Assembly: GCA_023653785.1 (NCBI GenBank)
Contig: JAMKCH010049163.1
Location: 19,656-83,655 of the forward strand
DNA length: 64,000 nucleotides
Source: Ophioderma brevispina
Taxonomy: Eukaryota; Echinodermata; Ophiuroidea; Amphilepidida; Ophiodermatidae
Reading direction: 5' to 3'
The translations under genes were made by a program, and so were the position numbers. The notes below the pieces were generated by a model that saw only the letters and a list, made by a program, of their open reading frames with translations, searched no databases and was not told the DNA's origin. Below, in pieces: positions 41,086 through 53,939 of this stretch (position 1 is the first letter of the stretch; the number at the start of each line of letters is the position of its first letter).

Positions 41086-42950
41086 TTGTTTCACTACCAG
41101 AACACAAAAATATATGAACACCAAAAACAAATGGCACATTTTCACTTTTCTTAAATTTGAATGTGCTGCAATCCTTTAGAGTACCGAAGGATGACGTCAT
41201 TAAATTCCCTTTTTTTTTGTTTTCATGTTTTTGCATTTCAGTGTTTTCATGACCATATATCAGTAAAACATGATGGAAAACCATCACATATGAAAATATG
41301 TTTTACAGGTTTTTAAAACTTTTTTTTTTGCACACAAAAAAATAAAAAATATTAGGGTCGGCGGTAAAAAATAGGGTCGGTGGGGTTACGCCAATCAAAC
41401 AATTTTTTTAGGCCTAATCCTTTTTATCCGCAGATTGATCTACTCTAGATGGAATTCGTAATTTGTATTTTTCCGTCAACAGACAGAAATTACAACACCA
41501 TCAGAATCAACATGGAAATTTTCGGTCATCCTCTATGTAAGACCTCATGAAATTAGCCTAGCATGAAATCTTATATAAGTGGATCAAAGGATTACAAGGA
41601 TGTAACAGCTTTATTCCGTAAAAGGTCGTTCTCTAGTATAACTCATGAATATCTTACACTAAGGTAAGACCGGAATTTTGGAAAATAAACAAGGATAGTG
41701 TTACACTCAAAGATATCTGGAAGCAAAATACAGTTGCTTGGATACGAAAGCACCTTTAATTAGTGTAAATAGATTCCACAAAATTGCAACACAAGCAATT
41801 CAGAAGTACTGAAAAAACTGCAAAAGATAAAAAAAAAGTACACAGAAAATAATGGCTATCAGTATTCTTACCAATTTAAGTCCTGAAGTTATTTGTCAAA
41901 TTAAGCAGTAGAAGATAGAGCAACAGATAGTATTAATTCTCTAAGTAGGATTAACAATGTTCCCCATATTTTCTTTTTGAAGTATGGCAAACACAGTAGA
42001 AGAGTGGTGAAAACCCTGTAAGTTCAACGGGTTTACCATTCTGTGTGTGCCATCTCTTTTGTCGCCATACTCAGAAAGTATAATGGCATGGCATTACCCT
42101 TCAAAATTCTTGTACATAAATATTCGAGGATATCATCAGCAGTGTATAACCCAGGCACTGAACAATGAAGTTTTTCACCTGGCGAATGAATTGTTGTACC
42201 AGGAGCATAGAATCATAATTCCGAGAGTATGCCCTAACCCAATACCACAGAAGTTATTCTCATCTGCATTTTTGGAATATGCTCAGGAATGCCCTGGGGT
42301 GTAAGTTCCTGACAAATTCTGCTATGCAGTGTACTACTGCAGACACATCTAAAGGCCGGCGGATACTACACAAAAATACGTATTCAAAAGTTAAGCCTCC
42401 TAATTTTCACATGATAATTAACACCTTTTGACACTATGGATTTCATAGTTGCAAACCTTTACTTATGCATGTCATATATTTTAGCATGATCACACTGTAA
42501 ACTGAAATGTCTTGAATTGGAAAAATTATCTAAATTTTAAGCCCCACAGTGAATAGGGAATTAGGCATGTACAACAGGAGGCATTTAAATCAAGATCCTA
42601 TTCAAGATCCAAAACCAAATCATAGGATTTCTTATAAGTGACCACAATACTGCCATTCTATGAGTGCCACCCAGGGGCAAATCTTACATCTTAAGCCCTA
42701 ACCAAGATAAACAGTTGGTAGAATCATCTTGAATTCAATCAGATTCTTTTTTCTGGATTTGGGTCTTGAATTCATTGTTGTATTTGCTTCAGGGTCTTGA
42801 ATTCATGGATGCAACAAAAGTTAATTCCTCATTGTACTGGGTATTTAAATAGATTTTCAGTTTACAGTGTCGGTTGTGCTGACAACTGATCAATTTTTTA
42901 AGACAATGTTTACAAAATGAACATAATTATACTTTTGATCAGTACCAAAT
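41086..42950. other. No gene recognised
   Basis: AT-rich with A and T homopolymers at 41195-41345. The 42047-42304 frame has no motif I know. Confidence 0.45.
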
Positions 42951-43230
42951 CAGGGGATGTTTGGAATCAATCCCACAGTGCAATGCATGTCCATATACTG
43001 TACTGTACTAAAAACATGTCAGTACGTAGGGTAAAAAAGTGTCAAAAAAGGGCGCAGAGCCACAAGCCATTCAGGATCTACACACCAATTCCTTAAGTAC
43101 TAGGACTTGTGGGCCGAAATGATTGTAAGTCAGGGTTTTTATATAATAGAGATTTTGTGGGATCAATGACCTTTTGAAGTGAAATTTCCCAAAACTGGTG
43201 CATTGTGGGATGGATTCAATACACCCTCTG
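42951..43230. repeat. Family D hAT-like MITE, copy 2
   Basis: Left CAGGGGATGTTTGGAATCAA, right TGGATTCAATACACCCTCTG. Flanks GTACCAAAT (42942-42950) and GTGCCAAAT (43231-43239) are a 9-base direct repeat with one mismatch. Interior matches the 25.3 kb copy ('ccacaagccatt', 'cttaagtactagga', 'agtcagggtttttat'). Confidence 0.82.
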
Positions 43231-46200
43231 GTGCCAAATTGAACTGTTAGGCTTTTAAATCCTATGCTGAACAGTAGTTCCATCATAAGATTATGTATTT
43301 GCCCAGTCTGTAATATTTTGTTTGCAAAAAGCAGATGACATAAGGCCATGAAGTGATTATTTATCTTCAATGTAATTCTCTGCGAGGCCCACCTATTTGG
43401 TACTGGACAAGGTATAAACAGAGCAGTTCTGAGCTTTCACACTTCAAAGCTAGTCTCATTTCTTACCTACAAAAGTGACTGTCGATCCTTTACAATAAAG
43501 ACTTCCTTTGGTGAATAAAGGCAAAATCTTAATTTTTTTTTACTTCTGTTGATATGTTATAGCACCTTCATCTCAAATTTCCATTGGGATGAATTTAGTA
43601 TTCTGCCAACACGTAAATTTTGCACCCTTAACATGCAATTGCTAACTGTTAACGTTGCTGAATTTGTAGGGTGTTGGCAGAACACTACACTCTTCCTTTC
43701 TATTGAATATATTAGATGAAACACCACTGAATATTCATAAAGTGAATGAGACTGAATATTAAAATAAACCAATACACTAACGATTCATTGAAAATGAATG
43801 TATAGTACCACTACTTTCAAAAAGAGGCCTTGCTCAGCTATGACTATAATAATTATAATTCAGCTTGTGGACAAGTAACACCCACACATCTGTTATTAAA
43901 AATTTGGAGGGAAGTACAAACACACTGACATTCCCTTAATTTTGATGAAAAACTCAGAGCTGTTTACTTCAATATTGTTGTTAAATGATCATCCCTGCTT
44001 CATTGATTGGTCAAACAAATTGAATATAGCCTATAAACACTGCAGTGAAAGCTCTTGATGTTAGGCTTGAATCCAACAGGGTGAAAAGCTGGAGATTTAA
44101 ATGAACAGTTTTATGAAGAGTATCTTTATATTCACAGTGGTGGCTAAAAAATTGAACCACCCTCTCTCAGCTAATCGAGCTAGTGAGGGGGCATCGCCAC
44201 ATGAAGAGTAGATGGAAGGTTGCATGCAATGTATATCCTTTCAATGTTATTGTCAAGGAGAGAATAAGGCAACTAATTGCATGTCTAAAGTGTAAAGCTC
44301 AGTGTAATGATTTAGGATGGTGTAGAAGTCTGCCATGAATCATCATCTGTGTTCAGTCAAAGATTATTAAAGCAGATGGTTTACTAAGGTGATTTACTGT
44401 GAACTTAAATCAGCATTTGTTTGGTTCGAACACGCCTTACCCAAACTCTACAATCAAACCAACCATGGTCCACACCATACTAACTGACAAACCGTACTGT
44501 ACATGCAATTGGTCACAGCTTTTGACCCCATGCATATTGTCTCTTTTATTTTTAGAACAATTTTAAGTTATGGCGACACAATTTTGACAACTAATATAAG
44601 TAGGGACATGCAATAGCTATTATCTCTGCAAAAATCAGACAAATCCATTGCGAAAATCTTTCCATATAGGTCTACAAAGGTCTTGATTTGTATGTTATAG
44701 CGCCCTCAATATGCCCATTCTCCATAGCAAGACGTGGAAAACTAGATTTTTAAGAAAAATCACATTTGCCCGCAATGAAATTTCGTAAAATTTACACAGG
44801 ACGTACTTAGTGGACTAAATAATCCAAAACAGTTGTCAAAAGTGTGTCGCCAGTGACAATTTTTGTTTTATTCTGGTTTTGCCATAATAAATGAGACTTT
44901 CAAACAGCTGTGTGGTTGGTTAATTCTGTCTCCAAATATGGTATGCCTTGATCCTGATGTTAAATGTTTCGCCTTGACGCTTGATGATGCAATGAAATGT
45001 TGACAATTCCCCACTTTAAGGTACGGTACCTTTACTATGCCTATGCAAAGCATAATTTACTATCAATTGTCAAATGTTGACTGGTTCTTATTAGTTTTGT
45101 CCCAAATCTCAATCAAAATAATAGCTTCAAAGTGTTTGTATACAGAATTTAGTGGTGCAAAACATACAGAATATTGCCTATTGAATTTTCCAGTAACAGC
45201 CAACTGAATCTAAATGAATTTGCTGGGATCAAAGCTGGCACAAAACGATTGGCAATTTATATCCAGATGTCTTCACCGCTACCCATGTAAAGGTAGAAGA
45301 CCGGTTTCTTGACATAATTCGCTGTAGAAGTGCCACATAATAGGATTTGTTTCCCCAGGAATTGGTCCAAACAAATTACATGACACATGCTGAACAATAA
45401 AAGGTTTGAAGCCTTGTGATATGTTTGGACCGATTGCTGGGGCAACGATCATACACGTTGGAATTGGGACGTACAGGCAGACAGGTAAATCCCAGTAATT
45501 TTAGAAAGGCACACCAGCCGCCCCTTGGTAAGAAATACGCACTGGTGCCCCTATGATGGTGTAATTTACCCCATTTTAGGTTTACAAAGGTGGCCGGTGA
45601 GCAAAGCGAGCCAGGCCAAATTTGAAAATGTTAAAATCGGGCGTCTCGTATTCTGGGTGCCTCTCTTAACCCTGTACGTCCCAAAACAAAAAGCTTAAGA
45701 CACACATAGCAATAATCCTATTGTGTGGACACTTTAGCAAATAATAAGCAGTCTAAATGTTTGAGAGAAAATAGTGTAAATACATGCCCTATAATCAGTG
45801 GCAATGTGGCAGTCCTAAGACAAAGGAAAGCTTGATAAGCTGATGGATCCCCTTGAGTAGATGAAGTAATTGCATAGAAGACTGCTGGGTAAGTTGAAGA
45901 TCATGTCCATTTACCATGTGTAAGATGAATAAGTATATGTAGTAGCTCATTGGTCGTTTTTGTTTTGTGAGCGGAAAATGCTAATAGCCTGTCTGATTGT
46001 GGGTCTCAACGGCCTATGAAGGAGAACAAATGAAAAAGAGGCTGCATGATAGGAATACACCACAAATGTTAATGAAAAATCACCAAGGAAACACTACCCA
46101 TAAAGTTCCCACAACACACAACCTGTTGCCTAGACGATGGCGGCGGCCAACCCTCTTTCATTAATAGCCACACCACCCAAAAGAATCTTATTGCAATACA

Positions 46201-46892
46201 GACACAAACCACCTACAAAGTAGGGACTTTGATTTGGGTGGTCATGGGGATTTCTTGTGTTTCCATGACATGCATATTATTCATGGCATGAAAAATAGAA
46301 AATAAAACCTTTGCTTTGGAGTTGATTCTGCATCAGTTCCAAACAGTTTGATAAGAAAAAGTATGCTTTATAAACAGTTATAATAAAACATCTTAAATCA
46401 GATTGCAGTTTTTGTGTTAAATCGATAATGGAGCCCAAAATTTCAAGATTTCTTGGCCGCCGTCATCTACAGTTACCACTGAATTGTAAAACAGTGCCCT
46501 GAGTATAAACCAGTACTATGAATTGTCAACATAGCTAAAGGATAGTTCCTACAATTTTTGTGATTTGGACGTCGCTAATATTCGTTGTGTAAATTTAAAC
46601 ATCAATGAACGCAACAACTGAGGACACTATGAAATGTCCATTTTCCGATGGATTGAAAAGTGTAAAACCACTATTTGATGTCAAGTACCTCCACCACACA
46701 GAAAACCACATACAGGGCCCAACAATAGCATGCAAGAGGACCCTTTCAAATGAACATTGGAAATGTTTGTAGCAAAATAAACATACGTGACCTTGCTTAT
46801 TGTTAGCGATGATAAATTTCAGTTTACCTGGAATATTATGCCGAATGTGTCCTGGGGGTGTGGGGGGTGGTCTCCATCTGGTATTCTGAAAG
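43231..46892. other. Long stretch without recognised genes; one small hairpin
   Basis: A hairpin has arms TTAGTATTCTGCCAACAC (about 43592-43609) and GTGTTGGCAGAACACTAC (about 43672-43689). Otherwise no exon or repeat supported on either strand. Confidence 0.5.
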
Positions 46893-47128
46893 GAGTCTAA
46901 GTTTAGAAACCAGGTTTAAACCAGGGTTATCCTACATGAGTACAATTTTTTCCTCCAACATACTCTTAAAATGTGCTGTAATGGGTGAGAAAAGTCATCA
47001 CGTTCCGGCCCATCCATGAGGAAATTTTCTCACCCAGTACATTTAACTTTCACAGTATATTGAATGGAAAATATTAAAGGATCCACTCAGGTAGGACTAA
47101 CCCTGGTTTAAACCTAGGTCTAGGCAGT
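46893..47128. repeat. Long fold-back MITE
   Basis: The outer arms are GAGTCTAAGTTTAGAAACCA...CAGGGTTATCCTACATGAGT (46893-46940) and ACTCAGGTAGGACTAACCCTGGTTTAAACC...TAGGCAG (47085-47127). The inner arms, AAAATGTGCTGTAATGGGTG..AGAAAA and TTTTCTCACCCAGTACATTT, also pair. The whole 235 bp is thus one imperfect palindrome. Confidence 0.83.
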
Positions 47129-48595
47129 GTCAACATGAGCTTACGAGATCTATTTGGTTTGTAACTTCGCAAATATTTGATTATTGTCTGTAAACGTATA
47201 CATTTCTAGAAGAAAATGGACGATGAACCTGATGTGCATCGATTAATTAAAACTTTCCGTATTTGAGAAAAATACTAAAAAGACATGCTTGCCCAAATTT
47301 TCAGACAGCATAACAAAAACAATTGGACGTTTATGATTTCTTATGTTATTTTTTAGAAACAAGAACAAATTGTTAGGGACGGTTTTTTCATTTGAAAAAA
47401 ATAGAGCTTATTTTCGAAATATAAGAACATGTCAAAAAGGGTGATTCTTACCTTTCTCCAAAATTTGGAGTATATAATTGGATAAATATCGTAAGTTAGA
47501 AATCGTTAAAAAGAAAAATTGAGAAAAACCGTCACTAGAGGAGGAGACGATTGCTATCGTAGGAAGAAAGTTAAACCTCCTTTTCGGTACTTTTGGAGTT
47601 ATCTGTCTGAAAATTTTACAAATTTTTGCAAAAATTGACATTGAGAAAACCCGTGTTTTAGTAAAAAAGTGACCTTTCACGCCATTTCAAGCTGTCTTCT
47701 TTCTCAAATAACTTTATCTTTGAACTCAAAATTGAGTATGTTGTGCAAGATCGGAAATACATGTTATGCACTACTGAATCAAACATCTTTTATCTCTATC
47801 CAGAAATCAGAAGAAATTTTAAATGGCAGTTGTCTAAATTAACGCTTGTTTACATTTTCAAATAGTATTCGTTTCCATAGATGCGTTCGCGCAAACGTAC
47901 ATTAAAACACGCGCACGCTTCATAACGCGTAAAAATCACCGCGAGACGCGATGCTGCGCCATGCGCTTGACAGCGTGTAATGTGCTTTAAATTCCCGCCG
48001 TTAAGACTATGTGGTTTTTGTGACTTTAAAGGTCAAATAGCTGCATTAATCGGCAAAAAGTACAACTCAGGATGTCGCATTGGATAACTTTGTTGGTTAA
48101 CGATAGGAAACACATGTGATGTGTAAAATGGTGCAAAAATCAGAAATCGAGTAAAAACAAAAGCACCAGGGTTAACACTACCCTTAAAGCTGTTTTCCCT
48201 TTCAGAATACCAGCCAAAAGAGTCTGAAAAAAAAGCATATATGTAGTTTATACAAACAAAAATTTAACAATCCCCAGCACAGTGGCATCAATTCTTTCAA
48301 CAATTGCAGTAGAGATCTTTTATATACCTCTAGGTATTTTACCACTAGTCTATCCATTTTTTTTTTATCTAACCCCAAAACAAATTCCAAAAATACACGT
48401 CGCGGTTCTCGAAATCCCCCTGGCGGGAGCGGTTTTTTACAATTTTTTTAAATAATCAGCTGCAACTGTCATTACCTTGTGATTTTTCTTATTTTAACCA
48501 AGTTATGTGTTAAGTTACCCCATTCTGCCCTTATCCCATTTAGCCTTGTTACAAAATCTATTCTGTTAAGGGGGCGTGGGTCAATTTATTGGTTG
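47129..48595. other. No gene; short CpG-rich island
   Basis: At about 47880-47975 CG dinucleotides are dense (GATGCGTTCGCGCAAACGTA, ACACGCGCACGC, ATAACGCG, GCGAGACGCGATGC). It could be a promoter-like patch or an old repeat. No adjoining coding exon seen. Confidence 0.4.
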
Positions 48596-48599
48596 ATAG

Positions 48600-49810
48600 A
48601 TATCGGGTGTAAGCGCAATGCATACTGGCATGTACGCACGTCCGCGCATGCATACGCGCATATCCGGGCATGCATACACGAATGTACGCAATACGCGCAT
48701 GACGCACCTACCGCATGTACGCACATCCGCGCATGCAATAGCGACGATCCGTGCATGCCTACTGTACGCACGGTCCGCGGCATGGCATACGCGGAATATC
48801 CGTGCATGCATACATGTACGCCACGTCCGCGCATGCATACGTGCGAATATCCTTGCATGCCTTCGTGCATGGTCCGCCTCTGCATACGCGCCTTCCGCGC
48901 ATCATACGCGCAGTACGCACATACGGCTCATTACGCACATCGCGCAGCTACGCAATGCCAGCATGAAATACGCACACGTGCAAGTCCGCGCATGCATACG
49001 CGCGTGTGTGTACCGTCGCATGCATACGCACACGTGTGCACGCATACTCGCATGTCCGTAGGTCTGCGCATGCATACATATTGCGCATGTCAGAGCATTC
49101 CATAATGCGGCATGTGCACACGTCTACGCATGCATACCGTAGTCGCACGTCCGCACATGTATACGCCAGTCCGTGCATGCATACGCACACGTGCGCATGC
49201 ATACGCGCATGTATACGCAGCATACGTGCATGTACGCACGTTGGGCCATGCCATCGTACATGTGCACAATCCGCGCATGCTACGCGCATGTGCGACCGTC
49301 TGCGAATGCATACGCACACGTGCACGTCTGCACTTGTACACAACGCATGTGTGCACGTCGCGCATGCATACGCCACATGCGCACATCAGCGATTCACACC
49401 GCATTTGTGGGCAGGCATCCACATGGTGCTCAGCACGTGCGCACATGTGCACATGCAGACACGCATGTGCGCACGTTTGCGCATGGCATAGCACACTTTG
49501 GTGCGCACGTCAGCGCATGCATACGCCCATGTGCACAGGTCTGGCGCATGCATACGTGCCATGTGGGTGCATATGTCGCATGCCCGCAGCCTTCATTATG
49601 CGCTGTCGCACGTCTGCGCATGCATACGGCGCATGTACGCATTCCGCGTCATACCAGCATATGCACTGTCCGCCGGTCAGCGCATGCATACGTCATGTAC
49701 GCACGCCGCGCTTCATTAAGTGCATGTGCAACGTCCGGGCAATGCATACGCACATGCGCCGTGCATGTGCGCACATTGCGCGGCATGTGCGCACATTGCG
49801 CAGCATACGT
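48600..49810. repeat. Satellite of alternating purine/pyrimidine DNA (GCATGCATACGCGCATG units)
   Basis: A 1.2-kb array built from GCATGCATACG, CGCGCATG, TACGCACGTCCG and CACGTGTGCAC words, repeating about every 35-40 bp with variation. Almost every step alternates purine and pyrimidine, with breaks mainly at TCCG. The long open frames on both strands (rich in His, Ala, Arg, Thr, Cys, Met, Tyr) follow from unit composition. No coding claim is made. Confidence 0.93.
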
Positions 49811-50405
49811 TATTATGTGCCACAAAACCCCTTAAACCCCAAAACTCCCATTAAACCCAAAAATCCCCTTAAACCCCAACCAAACCCCCCTTAAACCTGG
49901 ACAACACCCCCTCTTAAACTCGTGCAACCCACCGTAAACCACACACGCCACCTTAAGCCAGACAACCCCCCTTAAACCGGACAACCCACCTCAAAACCCG
50001 GACAAAACCCCCTAAACCCAACAATCCCCTTAGCCAAGACACCCCACCTTAAACACGGACAACCATGTGCAACGTCCGGGCAATGCATACGCACATGTGC
50101 TCATACCGCATGCGATGCATGTGTGCACGTGCACATACGCGATTATGTGCCACAAACCCCTAAACCACAAAACCCCTTAAACCAAAAATTCCCTTAAACC
50201 CCAACAACCCCCCTTAAACTGGACAACCCACCTTAAACCATAAACAACCAAGCCCCCTTCAGCCCAGCCACCCCCCCCCCCTTAAACCCGGAACAACCCC
50301 TTTAAACCGGACAACCCACCTCAAAACCAAACAATCACCCTTAGCCAGACAACCCCCCTTAAACCAGGGACAACCCCCTTTAAACCCGGACACACACCTT
50401 AACAC
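49811..50405. repeat. Tandem repeat of CCCTTAAACC.GGACAACCC units
   Basis: Units of about 17-20 bp: first CCCCTTAAACCCCAAAA-like, then CCTTAAACCGGACAACCCAC-like. A short return of the GCATGCATACG-type array interrupts at about 50063-50150, so the two repeats are interleaved. Confidence 0.9.
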
Positions 50406-51112
50406 CTAATCAGCGCGAGATACTGATTCCCCACCCCACTTTCATCAACATCGGACTTATGGATCTCAGATAGTTGTTCACAAGTTTTTGGAGTGAAAAT
50501 ACCCCAAATTTAGCCAAAATATGCAAATTAGCTATTAATTAGCAATCATGCGCCACAAAACTAATCAACGCGAGAGTACATGATTCCCCCCCCCTCCACC
50601 AAGTTTCATCAATCGGACTTATGGATTTCAGATAATTTGTTCCACAAGCTTTTGGCAAAAATACCCCAAATTAACTCATTAATTCTGCACATTAGTAGGT
50701 ACCAATTAGCATATGCCTGCCATAATCTAATCAGAGGGAGGGCATGGCAGTCCGATCCCACCACCAAGTTACATCACCATAACCTTATGGGTCTCATGTT
50801 ATCCGTTAACAAGATGATACCCCAAATTAACTCATTAATATGCAAATTAGGGACCTAATTAGCATATGCCAATCAGATGAAGGGCATGCAGTCGATCCCA
50901 CCCAACCAAGTTACATCAAACTAACCATTATGGTCTCTGTATCGTGTCCCAAGATGATACCAAATTTAACTGCATTAATTAGCCAAATTAGGTACCTAAT
51001 TAGCATATGCCCTGCCCATAATCTAATCAGATGAAGGGCATGACAGTCCGATCCCACCCGCCATGTTACATCACCATAACCCTTATGGGTCTCATGTTAT
51101 CGCGTTCACAAG
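50406..51112 (-). repeat. Tandem ~150-bp units related to family C (inverted)
   Basis: About five units start near 50406, 50562, 50728, 50870 and 51018. Each has 'ctaatcag..', '..catca..aac..cttatgg.tct', 'cacaag', 'accccaaattaactcattaat' and 'tagcatatgcc'. In reverse complement they show the same 'cttgt..aca..ctgtaagg..atgatgtaacttggtgg' architecture as family C. Confidence 0.8.
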
Positions 51113-52050
51113 ATGGGTTGGACGCCGCCGCGCCTTGACTGTAGCATAATCCCCCTCTGCTTTCAGCCAGGAGGGTGGGATAAAAAGCACATAACAGTTG
51201 AAGGGTTCATCCAGGGGTTCAAACTTACAAAATGGTCTAAAGCTTTTCTTTTGGACCTAAAAATATTTCAGGTTTCAAGAAAAATTAAAAAAATCTAAAC
51301 CATAATTTGAAGGCATTTGGAAATACTGACCAAAATTCAAAACACCGTGTACAGTATAGGCATGGATTCACGATTATTTTAAGAACCAAATATAAAGTTT
51401 GGTAGTGTTAGTGCTGTGTTAACGTGCCCACTTGAAAACTATTGCACATTTCCTAAAATAATAACATCACGCATGCTATTTTTCTATCTTGAAGTTCATT
51501 TTGAGATTGGGAGGAATTTGGATTTGGACCCTGGACCCCTCAGATCTTAATCCTTTAGACAAGAAGCAATGCTATATGGTTGTGTTGGGAAACATGAACC
51601 ACTTAAAGGAAAGAAAATTGATAGTGTTCCTTAAATGCACTGCCAAGAATTTATTGACTAAAAATGTAGTTACATAAATTTAGAGCCCATTTTGTTGATG
51701 TGAGTGCAGCCAAGGCCCAAGTACAAATAGCGGCCATGTGAACATCTTTGTGCTGCCTGTAAGAATAACTCAATTTATCTTTACTTGAATCAGTGGCTCT
51801 TGAAATGGTTATTCAGGAGACTGATACACATGAAAAAAAAATTCGAGAACCATGACCAAAGACTTGGCATAAATAGTATGCTTGATAGGAATTTCTGACA
51901 AATGGCGTTATTGTACTTACAACCTTGTGTATTCAACATGACGCATGGTCAATGAGCTAAGTGCTGCTAAACCAATTTTTGTTGTGATTGCGCTAAAAAT
52001 AAAGAAACAACATCAAATGATCATTTGCCCGACTCCCCATCATGGGGATG
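51113..52050. other. No gene recognised
   Basis: Short frames without motif. No structural repeat seen. Confidence 0.45.
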
Positions 52051-52059
52051 ATCATCTGT

Positions 52060-52345
52060 TGTGCTTTCTGAGAGTGCATAACAATACTTTTCTTCTCTAT
52101 TACTCCATCTCTTCGGTCCCCGTCTCTCCTGTCTCGGCCACCACCATCACGCCTATTACGGTCACATCTCGGCCACGACCACCACACCTTGAGAGTCCCT
52201 GTAATTACCACACTGTCTGTCACGGTAATTGCCGGCCCTGTTGTCACGGTAATTTCCACCTTCTCGTCGATTCTACCTCCCTTTGGCGATCATCACGGCC
52301 ACATTACGATCATCACGGCCGCCCCTGTTGTACGATCACCTGCAA
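52060..52345 (-). CDS. Possible exon of an Arg/Asp/Gly-rich protein (unidentified)
   Basis: On the minus strand an acceptor-like TTTGCAG (complement of about 52338-52344) precedes sequence whose frames carry repeated basic-acidic words: RDDRN, then GNYRDNRAGNYRDRQCGNYR, then GGGRDRRDGDRRDGVIEKK. The text hops between frames, so indels are present. Such RGG/RD-rich tails are common in RNA-binding proteins, but I cannot name the family. It may belong with the exon at 53105-53210 on the same strand. It might instead be a translated simple repeat (CCGTGATGATCG/CCGTGACA words). Confidence 0.35.
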
Positions 52346-52516
52346 AGTTATTTTGACACATTCGTTGGTGTAGGGAAACATTGAGGCCCACATTCTCAAA
52401 GTTGTTTAGCATGGTTACTTTTTAAAATAAATACAGTGAAAAATAAAAGTCTCAGTGATTTCAATTTTTCAAAAAATTTCATCATTCTGAAAGCTCATTT
52501 ACCTGTAGAACTAATG

Positions 52517-52583
52517 ACATATACCCTAGCACATGTGCTTTTTAGTACACAAAATAAAGCACAGTATGTGCGAGGGTATAATG
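52517..52583. repeat. Small hairpin
   Basis: Arms CATATACCCTAGCACATGTG..CTTT and AAAGCACAGTATGTGCGAGGGTATAATG pair with few mismatches around a ~20-base loop. It may be a tiny MITE. Confidence 0.6.
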
Positions 52584-53104
52584 TAATTATGTGACTAATA
52601 CAGCAGTATTTTAGGTGTCAGTTTATATGAACAGTTCAGGGGTGCTGAAAATTCTTTTAAAAGGATTCCTGTTTTTAAAATTTTTTTGAGTGCCAAAATT
52701 CTAGATTTTCTTTAATTTCAGCCTGTTTTAGGCATTTTTTCTCATTTTCCACTCTTTTTTCCCCCTTCACACCCCCTGACATTTAACATTAATATTTTCT
52801 TCACTTTTCTGTAAAGCATTTTGTTTCTACTTCTTTTCTTCCCCTTCCAACCTTTTTCGGTCCATAATTTATGCAATGCAAATACTTGTTGTCAAGTAGC
52901 CGATGAGCTGTAAAAAGCTCTTTTGGAGTTGATAAGGTAGCAGTACTTTTTACTACACTGGATTGGAAATTGAGGCATGCACTAAGTCACACCACTAAAA
53001 GATATTTCAGGTGAGCTACTTATTGCAATCAAACTAACATGCCTCAAAAACAAGGGCCAGTAATGGGGAAGAACACTGCAAAATTTACTATCAATTATAT
53101 ATAC
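52584..53104. other. No feature; possible intron of the minus-strand gene
   Basis: T-rich on +, no exon or repeat recognised. Confidence 0.4.
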
Positions 53105-53210
53105 CTTTCTGTATCCTCCACCACCTTGGCGATACTCCAGAGTCGTTCATTGTTGTCTATCAGGTTGTTTACCTTGTCTGAGAAGGCCGCAGAGCCATAA
53201 TTTTTGTATC
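53105..53210 (-). CDS. Possible exon of an unidentified gene
   Basis: Complement reads acceptor ACCCACACAG|GATAC and donor GAAAG|GTATA. One frame is open over all 106 bases: YKNYGSAAFSDKVNNLIDNN followed by ERLWSIAKVVEDTE. Amphipathic helix-like composition and clean splice borders look like a real exon. I do not recognise the protein. The exit phase would join to a stop in the 52.3 kb segment without an indel, so the link between the two is uncertain. Confidence 0.4.
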
Positions 53211-53939
53211 CTGTGTGGGTTCACAGCGATGCATTACTATGGTTGCAGCCGGTTTCATCCAAAAAACCCAATAAAGCCTACAAATACAGAGCACAAGTCT
53301 TTTCGTAACCTATCATGTTTATGATTCAACAACCTTGACGTAATAAAGCCGAATAAGTTGTTGAATAGGTTGTTGAATTCATGGTATTTCCAAAACTGTA
53401 ATGTTACCATACTGACAAATATCACAGAACACTGTTGCAAGAGACGCATGACAGAAGAGATGGAACGACTTAATGATTATGGGCTACTTTGATTCAAATG
53501 GAAACAGCTCCGGGTAAAGTAAGGTTATGGTGAAGTGATTGATTGTAAATCATTTCATTGGCTACATTAACAATTGCGATTGGTTGTCTCAATTTTCAGG
53601 ATCCGCACATATTAATTTTAATGAATAATTTCCACTTCAACTGTTCTCATGTTATCTGTTTGTAATGCAGATTTAGTCAAATCAGAAGGACAATCAGTGA
53701 GACATACCTCTGACTGATTATTTGGTAATCTACGACGCACATGTTCTTTTCATGTAACCATTCTAATCATCCTCTACTCGTCCAGTGCATCCATGTGTTA
53801 GTTGAATCACTTGTCTTTATCTTATCTGCTGGGACCCGCTCAAGGATTTCCATATCAGCGAACTGCTACCGTTGTAATACTCTGGTGTAGAAATATAATC
53901 CACAGGAAAGGTGTATAAGAGTTGTGGTGAGATCAGCGA
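53211..53939. other. No gene recognised
   Basis: A short inverted pair around AATAAGTTGTTGAATAGG / TTGTTGAATTC near 53350 is too weak to call. No exon supported. Confidence 0.4.

Noticed and set aside
42047..42304. 85-codon + strand frame
   Set aside because: No homology that I recognise and no splice context.
49811..49890. Telomere-like CCCCTTAAACCCCAAAA (resembles ciliate C4A4)
   Set aside because: Units vary in length and sequence, lie internally and grade into GGACAACCC repeats. Animal telomeres are normally TTAGGG-based.
48479..49894. Several long overlapping open frames (up to 260 codons) on both strands
   Set aside because: They are open in many frames of both strands because the GCATGCATACG-type units rarely form stop codons. 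Composition is that of a satellite, not a protein.
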